DNA of 64,000 nucleotides, taken from Arthrobacter sp. SLBN-112. Lineage in GTDB: Bacteria; Actinomycetota; Actinomycetes; Actinomycetales; Micrococcaceae. Positions 8,833 to 17,554 of the stretch are shown here, one piece after another (positions within the stretch are counted from its first letter, which is position 1; each line of letters begins with the position of its first letter). The DNA lies in the NCBI RefSeq assembly GCF_006715225.1, contig NZ_VFMU01000001.1, positions 2,170,001 through 2,234,000 of the forward strand, in the 5' to 3' direction. A model generated the notes under the pieces. It was given only the letters and a program-made list of their open reading frames with translations, was not told where the DNA came from and searched no databases. The position numbers and the translations under genes are program-made.

Positions 8833-9153
8833 ATGCCGAAGTATCTGTTTGAGGCCACCTACATGGGCCAGGGCATCAAGGGGCTCATGCAGGAGGGCGG
8901 CACCAGGCGACGCGATGCGCTGACCGAGGCCTTGAAATCCGTGGGCGGGACGCTGGACAGCTTCTACTACGCCTTTGGCTACTACGACGTCCTGGGCGTT
9001 TTCGACGTGCCGGATGACGCAAGTGCCGCGGCGTTGTCGCTGCTGATCAATTCCAGCGGTAGCGTCAACGTCCGCTTGAAGCCGCTGCTGAGCGTGGAGG
9101 ACCTGGACGAGGCCGCCAAGAAGACGCCGTCCTACCGCGCGCCGGGACAGTAG
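8833..9153 (+). CDS. GYD domain protein
   Basis: 106 residues matching the GYD domain family: a dimeric alpha/beta-barrel fold with an early YMGQGIKGL segment, central FGYYDVLGVFDVPDD and a C-terminal LKPLLSVEDLDEA. The family is widespread and of unknown biochemical role. Ribosome site GGAAGGA lies about 6 nt before the ATG. It is monocistronic and converges on the CoiA-like gene. Confidence 0.85.
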   Translation: MPKYLFEATYMGQGIKGLMQEGGTRRRDALTEALKSVGGTLDSFYYAFGYYDVLGVFDVPDDASAAALSLLINSSGSVNVRLKPLLSVEDLDEAAKKTPSYRAPGQ

Positions 9154-9186
9154 GGCTTGGGACGGTAGGAAAGTTAGGCACCTTTT

Positions 9187-9229
9187 GCCAGCGGGTCGCC
9201 GTCGTGAATTACGACGCCGGCCCGCTGGC
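9187..9229. terminator. terminator hairpin between convergent genes
   Basis: A 19-nt arm at 9187-9205 pairs with 9211-9229 around a 5-nt loop (GAATT) with two mismatches. It sits between the GYD gene and the CoiA-like gene, which converge here, so it can end transcription from both sides. Confidence 0.6.
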
Positions 9230-9273
9230 TTGGCGCGTCACGACCAGCCAAGAGTATCGCTGCATCTGCTGTG

Positions 9274-10251
9274 TTAGGTGGAACCATCTCCTGCCAGCCC
9301 TTCCGGGTAAGCAGGGGGAAGAACGATCGGAGCAGAACGCCGCCCGTAATGGGACGTTTCCTCAAGCGGCGGGATCTTCAGACCGGATGAGCGTATAAGG
9401 GTATTCGTATAGTCAATGTTTCTGACCCAGGAACCACCCGTCCGCCCTGCCCCCGAGCTGTTCTTGAAGACCTCACGCCCAGGAAATAACCAATTGCGCT
9501 TACCGTCGAGGATTTCGTCCACGACCCGCATGAGCGGCAACCGCGTTGCCCGCAAAGTTCCCGATGACTCATCCAGTCTGGCAATAGTTCCTGAGACTTC
9601 CATGACCGGCACAGAACGGGGCGCTCCTGGTTCCCATGGCGTCAGGGTTCCGTATGGCTTCTCAAAAGTCCTCACCCTGATGAATGCGCCGCGTCCCAAG
9701 TAGACCTGTCGCAGCATTTCAGGCGATAACTGGGCCGAGTCGGTTATTAACCATATGACCTCGTGGCCGAGGGATAATCTATGCTCAGTGCGCTTAAAGA
9801 TGTTCGTGTCCCAGCGCTGGATCTCGACAGCCAGAGATCGATTTGTGTCGTGATTGAATATGAGAACATCTGCATTGGACTCGTAATCCTCGACGATTGC
9901 CTGCATATGAGGTCGTTTCGAGACCTGCTTGGCTATTTCCTGCTGGTACCAAAGATGTTCGTCCGACATAGGTCCACCCCCGCGAGTGGAGTGGTCTGCT
10001 GAACGGGCCGTGAAATGTCGACAGTCAATAGACCCTGCTGCATTACGAAAATGGCGCGTGCCTTGCCGGTCTACAGCGACAAGCTTCACGCCGCAACGCT
10101 TTACCGGGCATTTAAGCAGCGGTTTGCGATTCCGGATATAGGCCCAGTCACCCTCGACATGGACGTTGTAAATCTTTCCGTTTGGTTCATCCCATAAAAC
10201 AGCATCCTGTTTGGATCCTGGAACTTGAACTTCCACATGCTTCTGGCCCAT
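9274..10251 (-). CDS. CoiA-like protein with restriction-endonuclease fold
   Basis: 325 residues. A cysteine-bearing N-terminal part (LLKCPVKRCG, then DCRHFTARS) may bind zinc. It is followed by a putative PD-(D/E)xK nuclease core: a helix SDEHLWYQQEIAKQV, ADVLIFN with the first acidic residue, and the E-x-Q half-motif in LAVEIQRWD. Then comes VIWLIT, and the C-terminal ~130 residues have no recognised domain. This order matches competence protein CoiA-like families, which act on DNA. GGGGGGAT directly precedes the ATG. The gene stands alone, so a role in uptake or defence is inference. Confidence 0.65.
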   Translation of the reverse strand: MGQKHVEVQVPGSKQDAVLWDEPNGKIYNVHVEGDWAYIRNRKPLLKCPVKRCGVKLVAVDRQGTRHFRNAAGSIDCRHFTARSADHSTRGGGPMSDEHLWYQQEIAKQVSKRPHMQAIVEDYESNADVLIFNHDTNRSLAVEIQRWDTNIFKRTEHRLSLGHEVIWLITDSAQLSPEMLRQVYLGRGAFIRVRTFEKPYGTLTPWEPGAPRSVPVMEVSGTIARLDESSGTLRATRLPLMRVVDEILDGKRNWLFPGREVFKNSSGAGRTGGSWVRNIDYTNTLIRSSGLKIPPLEETSHYGRRSAPIVLPPAYPEGLAGDGST

Positions 10252-10432
10252 GATCCCCCCGGAACATCAATGAAAAGGAAATCCGATTGCGTCGTTAGCA
10301 TAAGTTCCACCGCTGACAATCTCGGCTGCCGCCTTCCCTTCAGCTGAGTTAGTTAATGCCAGTCAACCCGCGCAAGCAGGCAACGTCAGCCAGCTCACCG
10401 ACTGGGTGCTGGATCTTCCGAACCCACCCGCC

Positions 10433-11647
10433 TCACACCAGCTGCAGCCCGTCGGCCACCACCCGTCCCCGATGGATCACGGTGCGGCCGGGGAGCCTAT
10501 CCATGACGGCCGCGGTCACGGAGTCGCCCTCCAGGAGCACCAGTTCAGCCGGATCACCAACAGCAAGCCCCGGCCGGTCCGCGACGGAGCCAAGCCGCTG
10601 CGCCCTTGGGTCGATGACACTGGCGCCGCCGATGGTGGCCACGGCCGCGCAGTGCTCGATCAGGTCGTCCGCCCGGAATTTGTTGGTGAACGCCAGCTGC
10701 CAGGTCCGGTCCAGCATGTCCGCGTTCCCATAGGGGGACCAGTAGTCGCGCTGGCCGTCCTCGCCAAGGCCCACCCGGACACCGGCGGCCACCAGCTGCT
10801 GCAGCGGCAGCGGCCACCCGGCCGGGGCCACGGTGGCAACGGAAACGTCCAGGGCGCCCATCTGGCCGATGAGCTCCTGGAGCTCGCCGGCGGGCAGTTC
10901 CGCCAGGCAGAAGGCGTGCGAGATGGTCACCAGCCCCTGCATGCCCAGCGCCTTGGTGCGGTCCAGGATCAGCTGGGTGCTGAACAAGCCCAGCTGGCCG
11001 GGTTCGTGCAGGTGGATGTCCACCGGCAGGCCGTACTTTTCCGCCAGGCCGAACACGATGTCCAGGTGCCGCACGGGATCGCGGTCCAGGGCACAGGGGT
11101 CAATCCCGCCCACAACATCGGCACCCAGTTTCAGTGCCTCCTCCAGCACCTCGGCGCTGCCCGGCTCCCGGAGCAGCCCGGCCTGCGGGAACGCGATCAC
11201 CGCCACGTCCGCACGGTCCCGGTGCGTTTCCCGGGCGGCGAGGACGGCCTCGAAACGCTCCAGCCCGGCATCGGGGTCCACCTGGGCGTAGCTGCGCACG
11301 CGCGTGGTGCCGCGCTCGATCATCGCGCCGAGGGTGTGCGTGGCCCGTTCGGTGATGGAGGCTTCGGCATCACGCCAGTTCCGGCGGTCGTTGAGCATCA
11401 TGTTCCACAGGCCGGGCGATCCCGTGTGCGGGCGGAAGGGCAGGCCCAGCCGGGTGGAGTCGAGGTGGACGTGGACGTCGGAGAAGGACGGCAGCAGGAT
11501 CCGGCCGCGGCCGTCCACTGCGTCAGCGCCGGGTGAAGCAGCCCCGTCCAAGGCGGAGGGCCCGACGGCGGTGACCGCCCCGCCGTCGAGCGTTACGTCA
11601 GTGGCGTCCCCGCCCCAGGGACGGACGTTGGTGAGAACCAGGGTCAT
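10433..11647 (-). CDS. amidohydrolase / cytosine-deaminase-like metal hydrolase
   Basis: 404 residues of the amidohydrolase superfamily. DVHVHLD carries the HxH metal ligands near residue 61, VDIHLHEPGQ the third histidine region, TISHAFCLA the fourth, and VGLGEDGQRD the catalytic Asp. The closest recognised group is the cytosine deaminase/N-isopropylammelide hydrolase type, which deaminates or hydrolyses heterocycles. The start at 11647 lacks a ribosome site but follows TAGACT by exactly 7 nt, which fits a leaderless mRNA. The open frame further upstream is probably untranslated. Confidence 0.8.
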   Translation of the reverse strand: MTLVLTNVRPWGGDATDVTLDGGAVTAVGPSALDGAASPGADAVDGRGRILLPSFSDVHVHLDSTRLGLPFRPHTGSPGLWNMMLNDRRNWRDAEASITERATHTLGAMIERGTTRVRSYAQVDPDAGLERFEAVLAARETHRDRADVAVIAFPQAGLLREPGSAEVLEEALKLGADVVGGIDPCALDRDPVRHLDIVFGLAEKYGLPVDIHLHEPGQLGLFSTQLILDRTKALGMQGLVTISHAFCLAELPAGELQELIGQMGALDVSVATVAPAGWPLPLQQLVAAGVRVGLGEDGQRDYWSPYGNADMLDRTWQLAFTNKFRADDLIEHCAAVATIGGASVIDPRAQRLGSVADRPGLAVGDPAELVLLEGDSVTAAVMDRLPGRTVIHRGRVVADGLQLV

Positions 11648-11654
11648 GCGGTTC

Positions 11655-11660
11655 AGTCTA
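11655..11660 (-). promoter_or_regulatory. -10 box of leaderless amidohydrolase transcript
   Basis: TAGACT read on the minus strand, 7 nt before the ATG at 11647, with no Shine-Dalgarno between. This is the usual geometry for leaderless actinobacterial genes. Confidence 0.45.
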
Positions 11661-11709
11661 GGGCTGGGAGGCCCGGGCGTTGCTGGGAGCGGCAGGTAGG
11701 ATCGGAGGA

Positions 11710-11736
11710 CTGCCGAGGGGGTCGGCAGCATTTTTT
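11710..11736 (+). promoter_or_regulatory. terminator-like hairpin in the leader of the YVTN gene
   Basis: CTGCCGA (11710-11716) and TCGGCAG (11722-11728) form a 7-bp stem with a GGGGG loop, followed by a T-run at 11731-11736. The ribosome site GGGGG and ATG at 11750 come directly after. A TAGGAT box at 11697-11702 would start the mRNA just at the hairpin. It could be an attenuator or a 5' stabilising stem-loop. Confidence 0.45.
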
Positions 11737-11749
11737 GGGGGAACTTTTC

Positions 11750-12958
11750 ATGAAATCCACGCCGTCACGCCCGTTTGCCAATCCGCTCCCGGCTGCCCGG
11801 AGAGCGCTGGGTGCGGCCGCCGCGCTTTTACTGGCGTCCGCCGTCGTGGCCGCTCCTGCATATGCAGACGAATCGAAGGCCCTTGACGCCGTCGGCCAGC
11901 CGGTGGGTGTTGCCACCGGGCCGGACGGCACCCTGTACGTCAGCGACGAAACTTACCCCGGCGGCGTCAGCGTCTACAAGCCGGGGGAGACCGCGCCGTC
12001 GCGCACCATCACCACAGGTAATGGTCCTTCGTCGCTGGCTGTGACGCCCGACGGGACGCTGTACGTGGCGCAGAGCGAGGGCGCCCAGTCGGAAATCGGC
12101 ATGGTGGCGCCCGGCGCGGACCAGGTCTCGCTGGTCATGAAGGTGTCCTTCGGCAGGCACCGGCTGGTGGTGGGGCCGGACGGATCGCTGTACGTGGTCA
12201 ATCCGGAGGAGAACTCCCTGTCCGTGGTGAAGCCGGGCGATGCGTGGGTGCACCGGACCATCCAGGCCGGCCGGTATCCCGTGGAGGTGGCCCTGGCCAT
12301 GGACGGGACGGCGTATGCCGCCAACCAGCTCGCGGGCACCGTGACCGTGATTCCCGCCGGTGCGCCGTCGCCGTCGCACACCATCGACGTGGGCGCGGGG
12401 ACCCACCCGCACGGGATTGCGGCGGCGCCGAACGGAACCGTCTACGTGGCCAACATCATGACCAACGAGGTGGCGGTGATCGAGTCCGGCGGCACCGCGG
12501 TGGCGCGGCGGATTCCCGTGGGCAAGGCGCCGCAGGAGGTGCTGGCTGCTGCCGACGGAACCGTGTACGTGACCAACAGCCTGGACGACTCCGTCTCCGT
12601 CATTCCCGCCGGCGCGGCGGCTGCCACGCGCACCATCGCCGTCGGCGATGACCCCGGCCGGATGGTTGAGCGCGGCGACGGATCCGTGGTGGTGGTGAAC
12701 AGGCGTGGCAAGTCCCTGACGGTGCTCGACGGCGGACCGGCCGGCACTGCTGCGCCGGTCACCCCGGGCGGGGGAGAGGCGGCGGTGGACGACGGCGGCG
12801 GCATTCCCGGCGACGCCGTGATCGCCCAGGGTTCCTTTGATGTGGCTCTTCCGGCCGTTGCCGCCGGTTCGGGCCTATTGTCCCTGGCCGGTGCTGCTGC
12901 GCTGGTTGTGGTGCTGCGGCGCCGCCGGAAGGTCAGCGGCGCTGTCCACCCTGGGTAA
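11750..12958 (+). CDS. secreted YVTN beta-propeller protein with C-terminal membrane anchor
   Basis: 402 residues. It has a signal peptide (ARRALGAAAALLLASAVVAAPAYA), then about seven repeats of ~42 residues of the form GPDGTLYVxxxxxxxVSVxxPG, typical of YVTN-type propellers. The C-terminus has a hydrophobic helix ending in RRRRK, so the propeller is probably held outside the membrane. An LPxTG motif is not seen; LPAVAAG just before the helix is only a faint resemblance. The role is likely extracellular binding. The 3' end overlaps the convergent gene by 26 bp. Confidence 0.8.
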   Translation: MKSTPSRPFANPLPAARRALGAAAALLLASAVVAAPAYADESKALDAVGQPVGVATGPDGTLYVSDETYPGGVSVYKPGETAPSRTITTGNGPSSLAVTPDGTLYVAQSEGAQSEIGMVAPGADQVSLVMKVSFGRHRLVVGPDGSLYVVNPEENSLSVVKPGDAWVHRTIQAGRYPVEVALAMDGTAYAANQLAGTVTVIPAGAPSPSHTIDVGAGTHPHGIAAAPNGTVYVANIMTNEVAVIESGGTAVARRIPVGKAPQEVLAAADGTVYVTNSLDDSVSVIPAGAAAATRTIAVGDDPGRMVERGDGSVVVVNRRGKSLTVLDGGPAGTAAPVTPGGGEAAVDDGGGIPGDAVIAQGSFDVALPAVAAGSGLLSLAGAAALVVVLRRRRKVSGAVHPG

Positions 12959-13424
12959 GGGGGGTGCGGGATGGGTGCCGTAGACGGAGCAGATTCCTCG
13001 GGTAGTCCTGGCGAAGCAGCAGGACCAGACCGGCCGCAAAAATGGGATTGGGCAATGTCCAGATGCCCAGCGGGGTGATGAGGATCAGGAAGATGATGGC
13101 GCCGAGCAGGCCAAGCCTGGTCCGGCTGCCTCCGCTTAATATCAGCAGCCCGATGGCCGTCTCTCCTGCCGCTGCCAGGACCCCAACGGCCTGTGGCGCG
13201 GGAGCCACGAAAGTCTGGAAAACCCACGCATAAAAGGGGAGCAATGCACCATCCGTGCCGAGCTTCACGAACTGGTCCGGGGCGGCCATACTCAGGACGA
13301 CGTTGACGCCTATGGCCATGATGATGAAGAAGATCCCGACAAAGACCCGGGCCGCCCGCGGCCTCATTAGGCAAAGTACCAAAACCGCCGTGCAAAATAT
13401 CGCCCAGGGAATCAGCTGCTCCAT
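12933..13424 (-). CDS. DoxX-like small membrane protein
   Basis: 163 residues with four to five hydrophobic helices (IPWAIFCTAVLVLCL, VFVGIFFIIMAIGVNVVL, ETAIGLLILSGG, LLGAIIFLILITPLGIW). Length and spacing recall the DoxX/DUF417-type membrane family, but no diagnostic motif is clear. AGGAGAC precedes the ATG at 13424 by 8 nt. Its last codons overlap the propeller gene on the other strand. Confidence 0.65.
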   Translation of the reverse strand: MEQLIPWAIFCTAVLVLCLMRPRAARVFVGIFFIIMAIGVNVVLSMAAPDQFVKLGTDGALLPFYAWVFQTFVAPAPQAVGVLAAAGETAIGLLILSGGSRTRLGLLGAIIFLILITPLGIWTLPNPIFAAGLVLLLRQDYPRNLLRLRHPSRTPLTQGGQRR

Positions 13425-13571
13425 CGAATCCGTCTCCTGGCTTCCGTGCAGTGGAACATTCTAAGAATCAGGAATTCAAAGATTTCCTGGTTAGAAGAAT
13501 GGCCGCCGCTGCCCCCCGAAGTAAGAGCCGAAGGTCCTCGACGCGCCCATGAGTTTTGGCGGTCATTCAGC

Positions 13572-14792
13572 CTAAGGCGAGGAGGGAAGGTGGGCGCTGA
13601 GGAAGAATCCTTTATCTCTCGGTCCCCATTCAATGCTTCCTCCCGCGACCTCCACTCTCTCCTTAAGCCCCAGGAGCCCGTAGCCTGACGTACCGTCAAG
13701 ATGATTCTCGGGCCTGCCGCCCCCGTCGTCGGAAATGTTGAGGGTCAGCGTCCGGGGTTCCCACCGGAGATCGACGAGTGCATTCGTTCCCGATCCGGCG
13801 TGCTTGGAAATGTTCGTCAGCGACTCCTGCACCACCCGGTAAGCGGCATGGCCTACGCTGGGGTCCAGCTTCCCAGCTTCTCCGGAGGCTTTCACGTCCA
13901 CCTGCACTCCTGCTGAACGGACCGGCTCTATCAGCCCATGAATGTCACTCAGCGTCGGCAGCGGGCTTTGCTGTTGTTCGTCCGCCGTCGCGTCGTGCGG
14001 CTTCAACAGCCTCAGCAGCCGTGCCAGTTCCTGTGTGGCCTCTGTACCGACGGATTCGATCACTTCCAGGGCCTGGGCGGCACGTTGGGGATCGGTGTCA
14101 ATAACCCTGCGTCCACCGGCGGCGTGCAGCATCATCACCGTGACGGCGTGGGAGACGATGTCGTGCAGTTCCGCGGCGATGTGCGCGCGTTCCTGGGCGA
14201 TGGCGGCTTCAGCCCTGCGCCGTTCTTCCTCCAGAGAGTTGATGCGGAGACGGTTTCGTGCCACAAAACGGCCAAAGGCCCACGCCCCTCCCAGCCAGAC
14301 GGCCCCGGTACCGATGAACCACAGATCCTCATCAAACGGCCTGCCGCGTGAAGTGATCAGGACAGGGAAGGCAACTGCGGTAATGAGGGCTGTCAGGGAC
14401 TGCCGAAGTGGGCGATCGGATGCCACTGCGGCCAGCGCAACCAGGACAGTGGTTATCGGCATGTACGGGACCCGGTAGACCTCTGAGAAGTTGAAGTACG
14501 CCGGAGTGAGGAAGACTACGAAGATCGCCTGATGCAGCAAGAGCCCGGCGAAAACCTTCACCGGGGCGCGGTGCCTCCAAAAGAGTGGGATGAATCCGAT
14601 CGCCACGTAAACAAAAGCCGCAACGGCCAGGACTCCGGAGAGCGAGCCGGAGGTGGCCGGAAAAAAGCTGGCGAGCTCGAGGGCAAAGGCCAGCAGCACG
14701 ACCGCGAAGTCTGCCCTGGTGAAGCCAGGTGACCGGTTCACCCCCGCCGGACCGGAGCGTGCCACCTTGGACATCGACAATTTTTGGACCAC
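13572..14792 (-). CDS. NarL-type sensor histidine kinase (module A)
   Basis: 406 residues. Five or six membrane helices fill the first ~175 residues. A dimerisation helix follows (LEEERRRAEAAIAQERAHIA), with the phospho-acceptor His near residue 210 in AELHDIVSHAVTVM (HisKA_3). The C-terminal ATPase has VVQESLTNISKHAG (N box), ISDDGGG (G1) and GYGLLGLKERV (G2). I chose GTG 14792 because GAGGTGG precedes it, and because the same GAGGTGG precedes the ATG of the paralogue at 23887, giving both kinases exactly 406 residues. Its partner is the regulator at 14949-15680. The kinase has its own upstream palindrome at 14892-14909. Confidence 0.85.
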   Translation of the reverse strand: MVQKLSMSKVARSGPAGVNRSPGFTRADFAVVLLAFALELASFFPATSGSLSGVLAVAAFVYVAIGFIPLFWRHRAPVKVFAGLLLHQAIFVVFLTPAYFNFSEVYRVPYMPITTVLVALAAVASDRPLRQSLTALITAVAFPVLITSRGRPFDEDLWFIGTGAVWLGGAWAFGRFVARNRLRINSLEEERRRAEAAIAQERAHIAAELHDIVSHAVTVMMLHAAGGRRVIDTDPQRAAQALEVIESVGTEATQELARLLRLLKPHDATADEQQQSPLPTLSDIHGLIEPVRSAGVQVDVKASGEAGKLDPSVGHAAYRVVQESLTNISKHAGSGTNALVDLRWEPRTLTLNISDDGGGRPENHLDGTSGYGLLGLKERVEVAGGSIEWGPRDKGFFLSAHLPSSP

Positions 14793-14891
14793 TGTCCACC
14801 TCACAACGGGTTCTCAATCAAGGCTGTGCCTCTGCCCCCAGTGTGCGCCCGGGCCGGACTTTCTTCATCCACCCTGCGTATGAGTGATGGC

Positions 14892-14909
14892 ATACACCTC
14901 CGGGTGGAC
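14892..14909. promoter_or_regulatory. operator-like palindrome upstream of kinase A
   Basis: ATACACC-TCCG-GGTGGAC, a degenerate form of CTACACC-N4-GGTGTAG, 100 bp upstream of the kinase start and in the same relative position as the palindrome upstream of kinase B. It is a likely binding site for the module's response regulator. Confidence 0.5.
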
Positions 14910-14948
14910 TACGGCGGTAATCGGGAATACCGCCATAGGCTGGAATGC

Positions 14949-15680
14949 TCAGCTGCGCCCGTCCGGTTTGACCAGGCCCAACCGGTATGCCGCCGCCACA
15001 GCCTGGGCCCGGTCTGCCACACCAAGTTTCATCAGGATGCGGTGCACGTGCGTTTTCACCGTGGCTTCGCTCAGGAACAGCTTCGTGGCGACCTCAGCGT
15101 TATTCATCCCGCGGGCAATCGCGGCGAGCACCTCCCGTTCACGGCGCGTCAGCTCAGCCAGTTCCGCCGTTGTGGGAAGAAAAGGTTCCGGTCCGTTGGA
15201 AAATTCCTCGAGGAGTTTGCGGGTGACATTCGGGTCAAGCCATCCCGCTCCCTCGGCAAGTGCACGGATGGCGGACGCCAGAATGCGCGGCGCCGAGTTT
15301 TTCAGGATGAATCCGGAGGCGCCGGCGCGGAGGGCGGCGTGAACGGCTTCATCTTCGTTGAAGGTGGTCAGAATGAGCACCGGTATCGCTTCTGTGCGGC
15401 CCGTATTGAACTCTTCGGAGGTGAGGATCCGGGTGGCTGCGACGCCGTCCATGACCGGCATTCGAATATCCATCACCACGACGTCGGGCTGCAGCCCCGC
15501 GACCACTTCGACGCCGGCGCGGCCGTCACCGGCCTCCCCGACCACTACCATGTCGGGCTCCGACTCGAGCAGCAGGGCCAGTCCTGCCCGGATCAGGGCT
15601 TCGTCGTCAACAAGGACCACACGGAGGCGTCCGTCGGCGGCATCGGCCGGGACGGGCGCACCGCTTCGTGTGCCATCCAT
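14949..15680 (-). CDS. NarL/LuxR-type response regulator (module A)
   Basis: 243 residues. The receiver domain has acidic pair VDDE near residue 25, phospho-acceptor Asp71 in VVVMDIRMPVMDG, Thr in LILTTFNEDEAV and Lys in SGFILKNSAP. It is followed by a LuxR HTH (LTRREREVLAAIARGMNN, then LFLSEATVKTHVHRI). A stop codon lies just upstream in frame, so ATG 15680 is the practical start despite a poor ribosome site. The gene precedes kinase A on the same strand with a 156-bp gap and is divergent from the 72-residue peptide gene. Confidence 0.88.
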   Translation of the reverse strand: MDGTRSGAPVPADAADGRLRVVLVDDEALIRAGLALLLESEPDMVVVGEAGDGRAGVEVVAGLQPDVVVMDIRMPVMDGVAATRILTSEEFNTGRTEAIPVLILTTFNEDEAVHAALRAGASGFILKNSAPRILASAIRALAEGAGWLDPNVTRKLLEEFSNGPEPFLPTTAELAELTRREREVLAAIARGMNNAEVATKLFLSEATVKTHVHRILMKLGVADRAQAVAAAYRLGLVKPDGRS

Positions 15681-15747
15681 GAGTGGACACTATCCATCCC
15701 CGCGCTGAAAAGCCACGGCCAAAAATGAACCCAGGTGAGGGGCTTCC

Positions 15748-15765
15748 CTACACCGTGGGGTGTAG
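15748..15765. promoter_or_regulatory. perfect palindromic operator, module A
   Basis: CTACACC-GTGG-GGTGTAG is a perfect 7-bp inverted repeat between the divergent regulator and peptide genes. The paralogous interval at 24856-24873 has a degenerate version, and both are followed by a shared GTGACCGCGC-like sequence. The likely ligand is the module's LuxR-type regulator. Confidence 0.6.
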
Positions 15766-15907
15766 CTGATGACCGCGCAACATCCCCGTCTGATGTACGT
15801 CGGAATGGCTACCGGAGGTCGACGCGCCACACCCTGCCGCAATCGACACTTGTCTCTATCAACCCCGTGGATAAGAAGGCCAGGGAGTTTAGAACAAGGA
15901 GCCTTCG

Positions 15908-16126
15908 ATGGCTTGGAATTCCAGAGAACGAACAGCATGGCTGACCATAACCACCGCCCTCAGCCTCGGACTTATTGGGACTGGGCCCTTCGATAGGGCG
16001 CCGGAAAGCCCAGTGCCTCCTGCATCAACTGGCTGGCAGGGCATCCCGTGTCAGCAGGATCATGCGGCCACGCCGCTGGAAGGCTCACCGGAACTGTGGA
16101 AGTTCCGTCGCCTCACCCAAAGATGA
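15908..16126 (+). CDS. 72-residue peptide with hydrophobic N-terminus (module A)
   Basis: A 72-residue product with a short charged start, a hydrophobic segment at residues 10-24 (AWLTITTALSLGLIG) and a polar Pro/Ser/Gln-rich middle. It ends in GSPELWKFRRLTQR. AAGGAG lies 5 nt before the ATG. The paralogue at 25010 has the same length, and I count 37 of 72 identities, with many silent differences between the two. That pattern argues it is translated and selected. The hydrophobic segment could be a signal peptide or a single membrane anchor. It is the first gene of the operon divergent from the two-component genes. Function unknown; a sensed or regulatory peptide is an inference. Confidence 0.7.
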   Translation: MAWNSRERTAWLTITTALSLGLIGTGPFDRAPESPVPPASTGWQGIPCQQDHAATPLEGSPELWKFRRLTQR

Positions 16127-16159
16127 GGCAGAAAAGCACCACAAGTGAAAGGAATCATC

Positions 16160-16921
16160 ATGAAAACCCGTCCAGACGCAGCAAACGAAATCCAATCCGG
16201 GGGTCATAGAGGCTCGATAAGGCCAGCGCCAGGAGGAGCCGTCACCGCCACGGACAGGGTCGGAGCTTTCAGCGGCGCCGCATATTTCATCTTGGCTAAC
16301 GCTGCAATTGCCATCGGCGCAGACCCAGCAACGCCTGATGCGCCAACAGGGCAGCAGAGCCTCGACGGTCTAGCACGCATGGCGGCCAACCCAGCCGCCC
16401 AAGCGGCGATGGGCATGGAATTTCTGGCGTTCACGTTTTGGATGGCGTTCGTTGGATACGTTTGCTGGCGCCTGCGCGCTGCCGGCTGGGTGGCTGCAGT
16501 GGCCATGGTCGGTGGTGTTGTCGAGATTGCTGTGAAGTTGGGTTCAGCGGCCCCTCTCATTTCTGGTTACACGCTGCGTGACCAGATTTCGCCGGAGATG
16601 GCCGCCACTCTCACCCAGATGAACAAGGCAGACTTCATGGTCGGACTCCTGCCGGCCGGCTTGTTTGTGCTCTGCGCCGCCATTGCTGCCCTCAGGACGA
16701 AGGAGTTGGGCCGCGTTCTGGCCTGGTCCGGCATTGCCATCGGGGCGGGAAATATCGTCACCGCGGCGGTCATTGGTGTCAATCTTCCGGAGTCCGGTTT
16801 CGCGCCGTCGTTCCTGCTGATCCTCGTATGGGAACTGGTAATCAGCCTGCGCTGGGGCTTTGCCCGCCGCCACCCCCGGGTTCGGGCAGCCACCAGCCCG
16901 GTAGACCCGGTGATCAGCTAA
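16160..16921 (+). CDS. multi-spanning membrane protein (module A)
   Basis: 253 residues with about six hydrophobic helices: AAYFILANAAIAIG, FLAFTFWMAFVGYVCW, VAAVAMVGGVVEIAV, LLPAGLFVLCAAIAAL, LAWSGIAIGAGNIVTAAVIG and FLLILVWELVISL. It is paralogous to 25336-26091 along its entire length. AAAGGA lies 8 nt before ATG 16160; a GTG at 16145 is less likely. It lies 33 bp after the 72-residue peptide gene. The family is unassigned. A shared operon and joint duplication tie its function to the peptide and the two-component system. Confidence 0.75.
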   Translation: MKTRPDAANEIQSGGHRGSIRPAPGGAVTATDRVGAFSGAAYFILANAAIAIGADPATPDAPTGQQSLDGLARMAANPAAQAAMGMEFLAFTFWMAFVGYVCWRLRAAGWVAAVAMVGGVVEIAVKLGSAAPLISGYTLRDQISPEMAATLTQMNKADFMVGLLPAGLFVLCAAIAALRTKELGRVLAWSGIAIGAGNIVTAAVIGVNLPESGFAPSFLLILVWELVISLRWGFARRHPRVRAATSPVDPVIS

Positions 16922-16930
16922 GGCAGTGAC

Positions 16931-17473
16931 ATGTCCAGGGGAGCCATAAGCGGGATGCCGTGGCTTCCCGCAGCATGTTTCGTCATTTTTCTGCCTTGCA
17001 CCATGGTCGTGTGCCTGGATCTATATCCAGGCAAACCCTTCAGCGGCCACTTGTCCTCGGCGGCGGTCCTTCTCGCTGCGGGGATCGTTCTGGTACTAGA
17101 GCCATCATCGGCCCTGACTCTGCCGGTCTCCATACCGAAAGAACACCAGGACCAGCTGAAATACGCCATCCGATCCGGAATCCTGCCACTGGCCAGCCTG
17201 TTCAGTGACTGGCGCGATGAACTCGCGCAGTATGAGAGGACGTACTCGTTGGCCCTCCGCGCCTTGCCGGCAGTGACAGCGGCGGTCACCCTTGTCGACG
17301 TCTATGGTGTTCTCCACGATCCCGCAGGAGGTCTCTTCTTCCTCTGCTGTGCCGTGGCCACCGCAATATTGGGGGTTGCGGTGCTTGCGTTTTCAGCGGT
17401 TCGCCTGAGGAACATTTACGTGGTGGAGGGCAAGCTGCGTGAACAGATCCTGCTACTGGACACGCACCCCTAA
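16931..17473 (+). CDS. membrane protein of unknown function
   Basis: 180 residues. Two hydrophobic helices near the start (LPAACFVIFLPCTMVVCL, AAVLLAAGIVLVLEP) are followed by a soluble loop with charged helices (WRDELAQYERTYSLALRAL). Two more helices (FFLCCAVATAILGVAVLAF) and a basic/charged tail complete it. It starts 9 bp after the preceding gene and so belongs to the module A operon. It is not obviously related to the third gene of module B. Confidence 0.65.
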   Translation: MSRGAISGMPWLPAACFVIFLPCTMVVCLDLYPGKPFSGHLSSAAVLLAAGIVLVLEPSSALTLPVSIPKEHQDQLKYAIRSGILPLASLFSDWRDELAQYERTYSLALRALPAVTAAVTLVDVYGVLHDPAGGLFFLCCAVATAILGVAVLAFSAVRLRNIYVVEGKLREQILLLDTHP

Positions 17474-17554
17474 ACCTCGGTGCTGAATACACCCGTGGCC
17501 CCCGGCCTCCACGGACGGGGCCGAGACAGCAGGAAGTGAGGCACATGGCAAGCG

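Noticed and set aside
11750..12958. Sortase-anchored (LPxTG) surface protein
   Set aside because: No LPxTG before the terminal helix; only a helix with an Arg-rich end is present.
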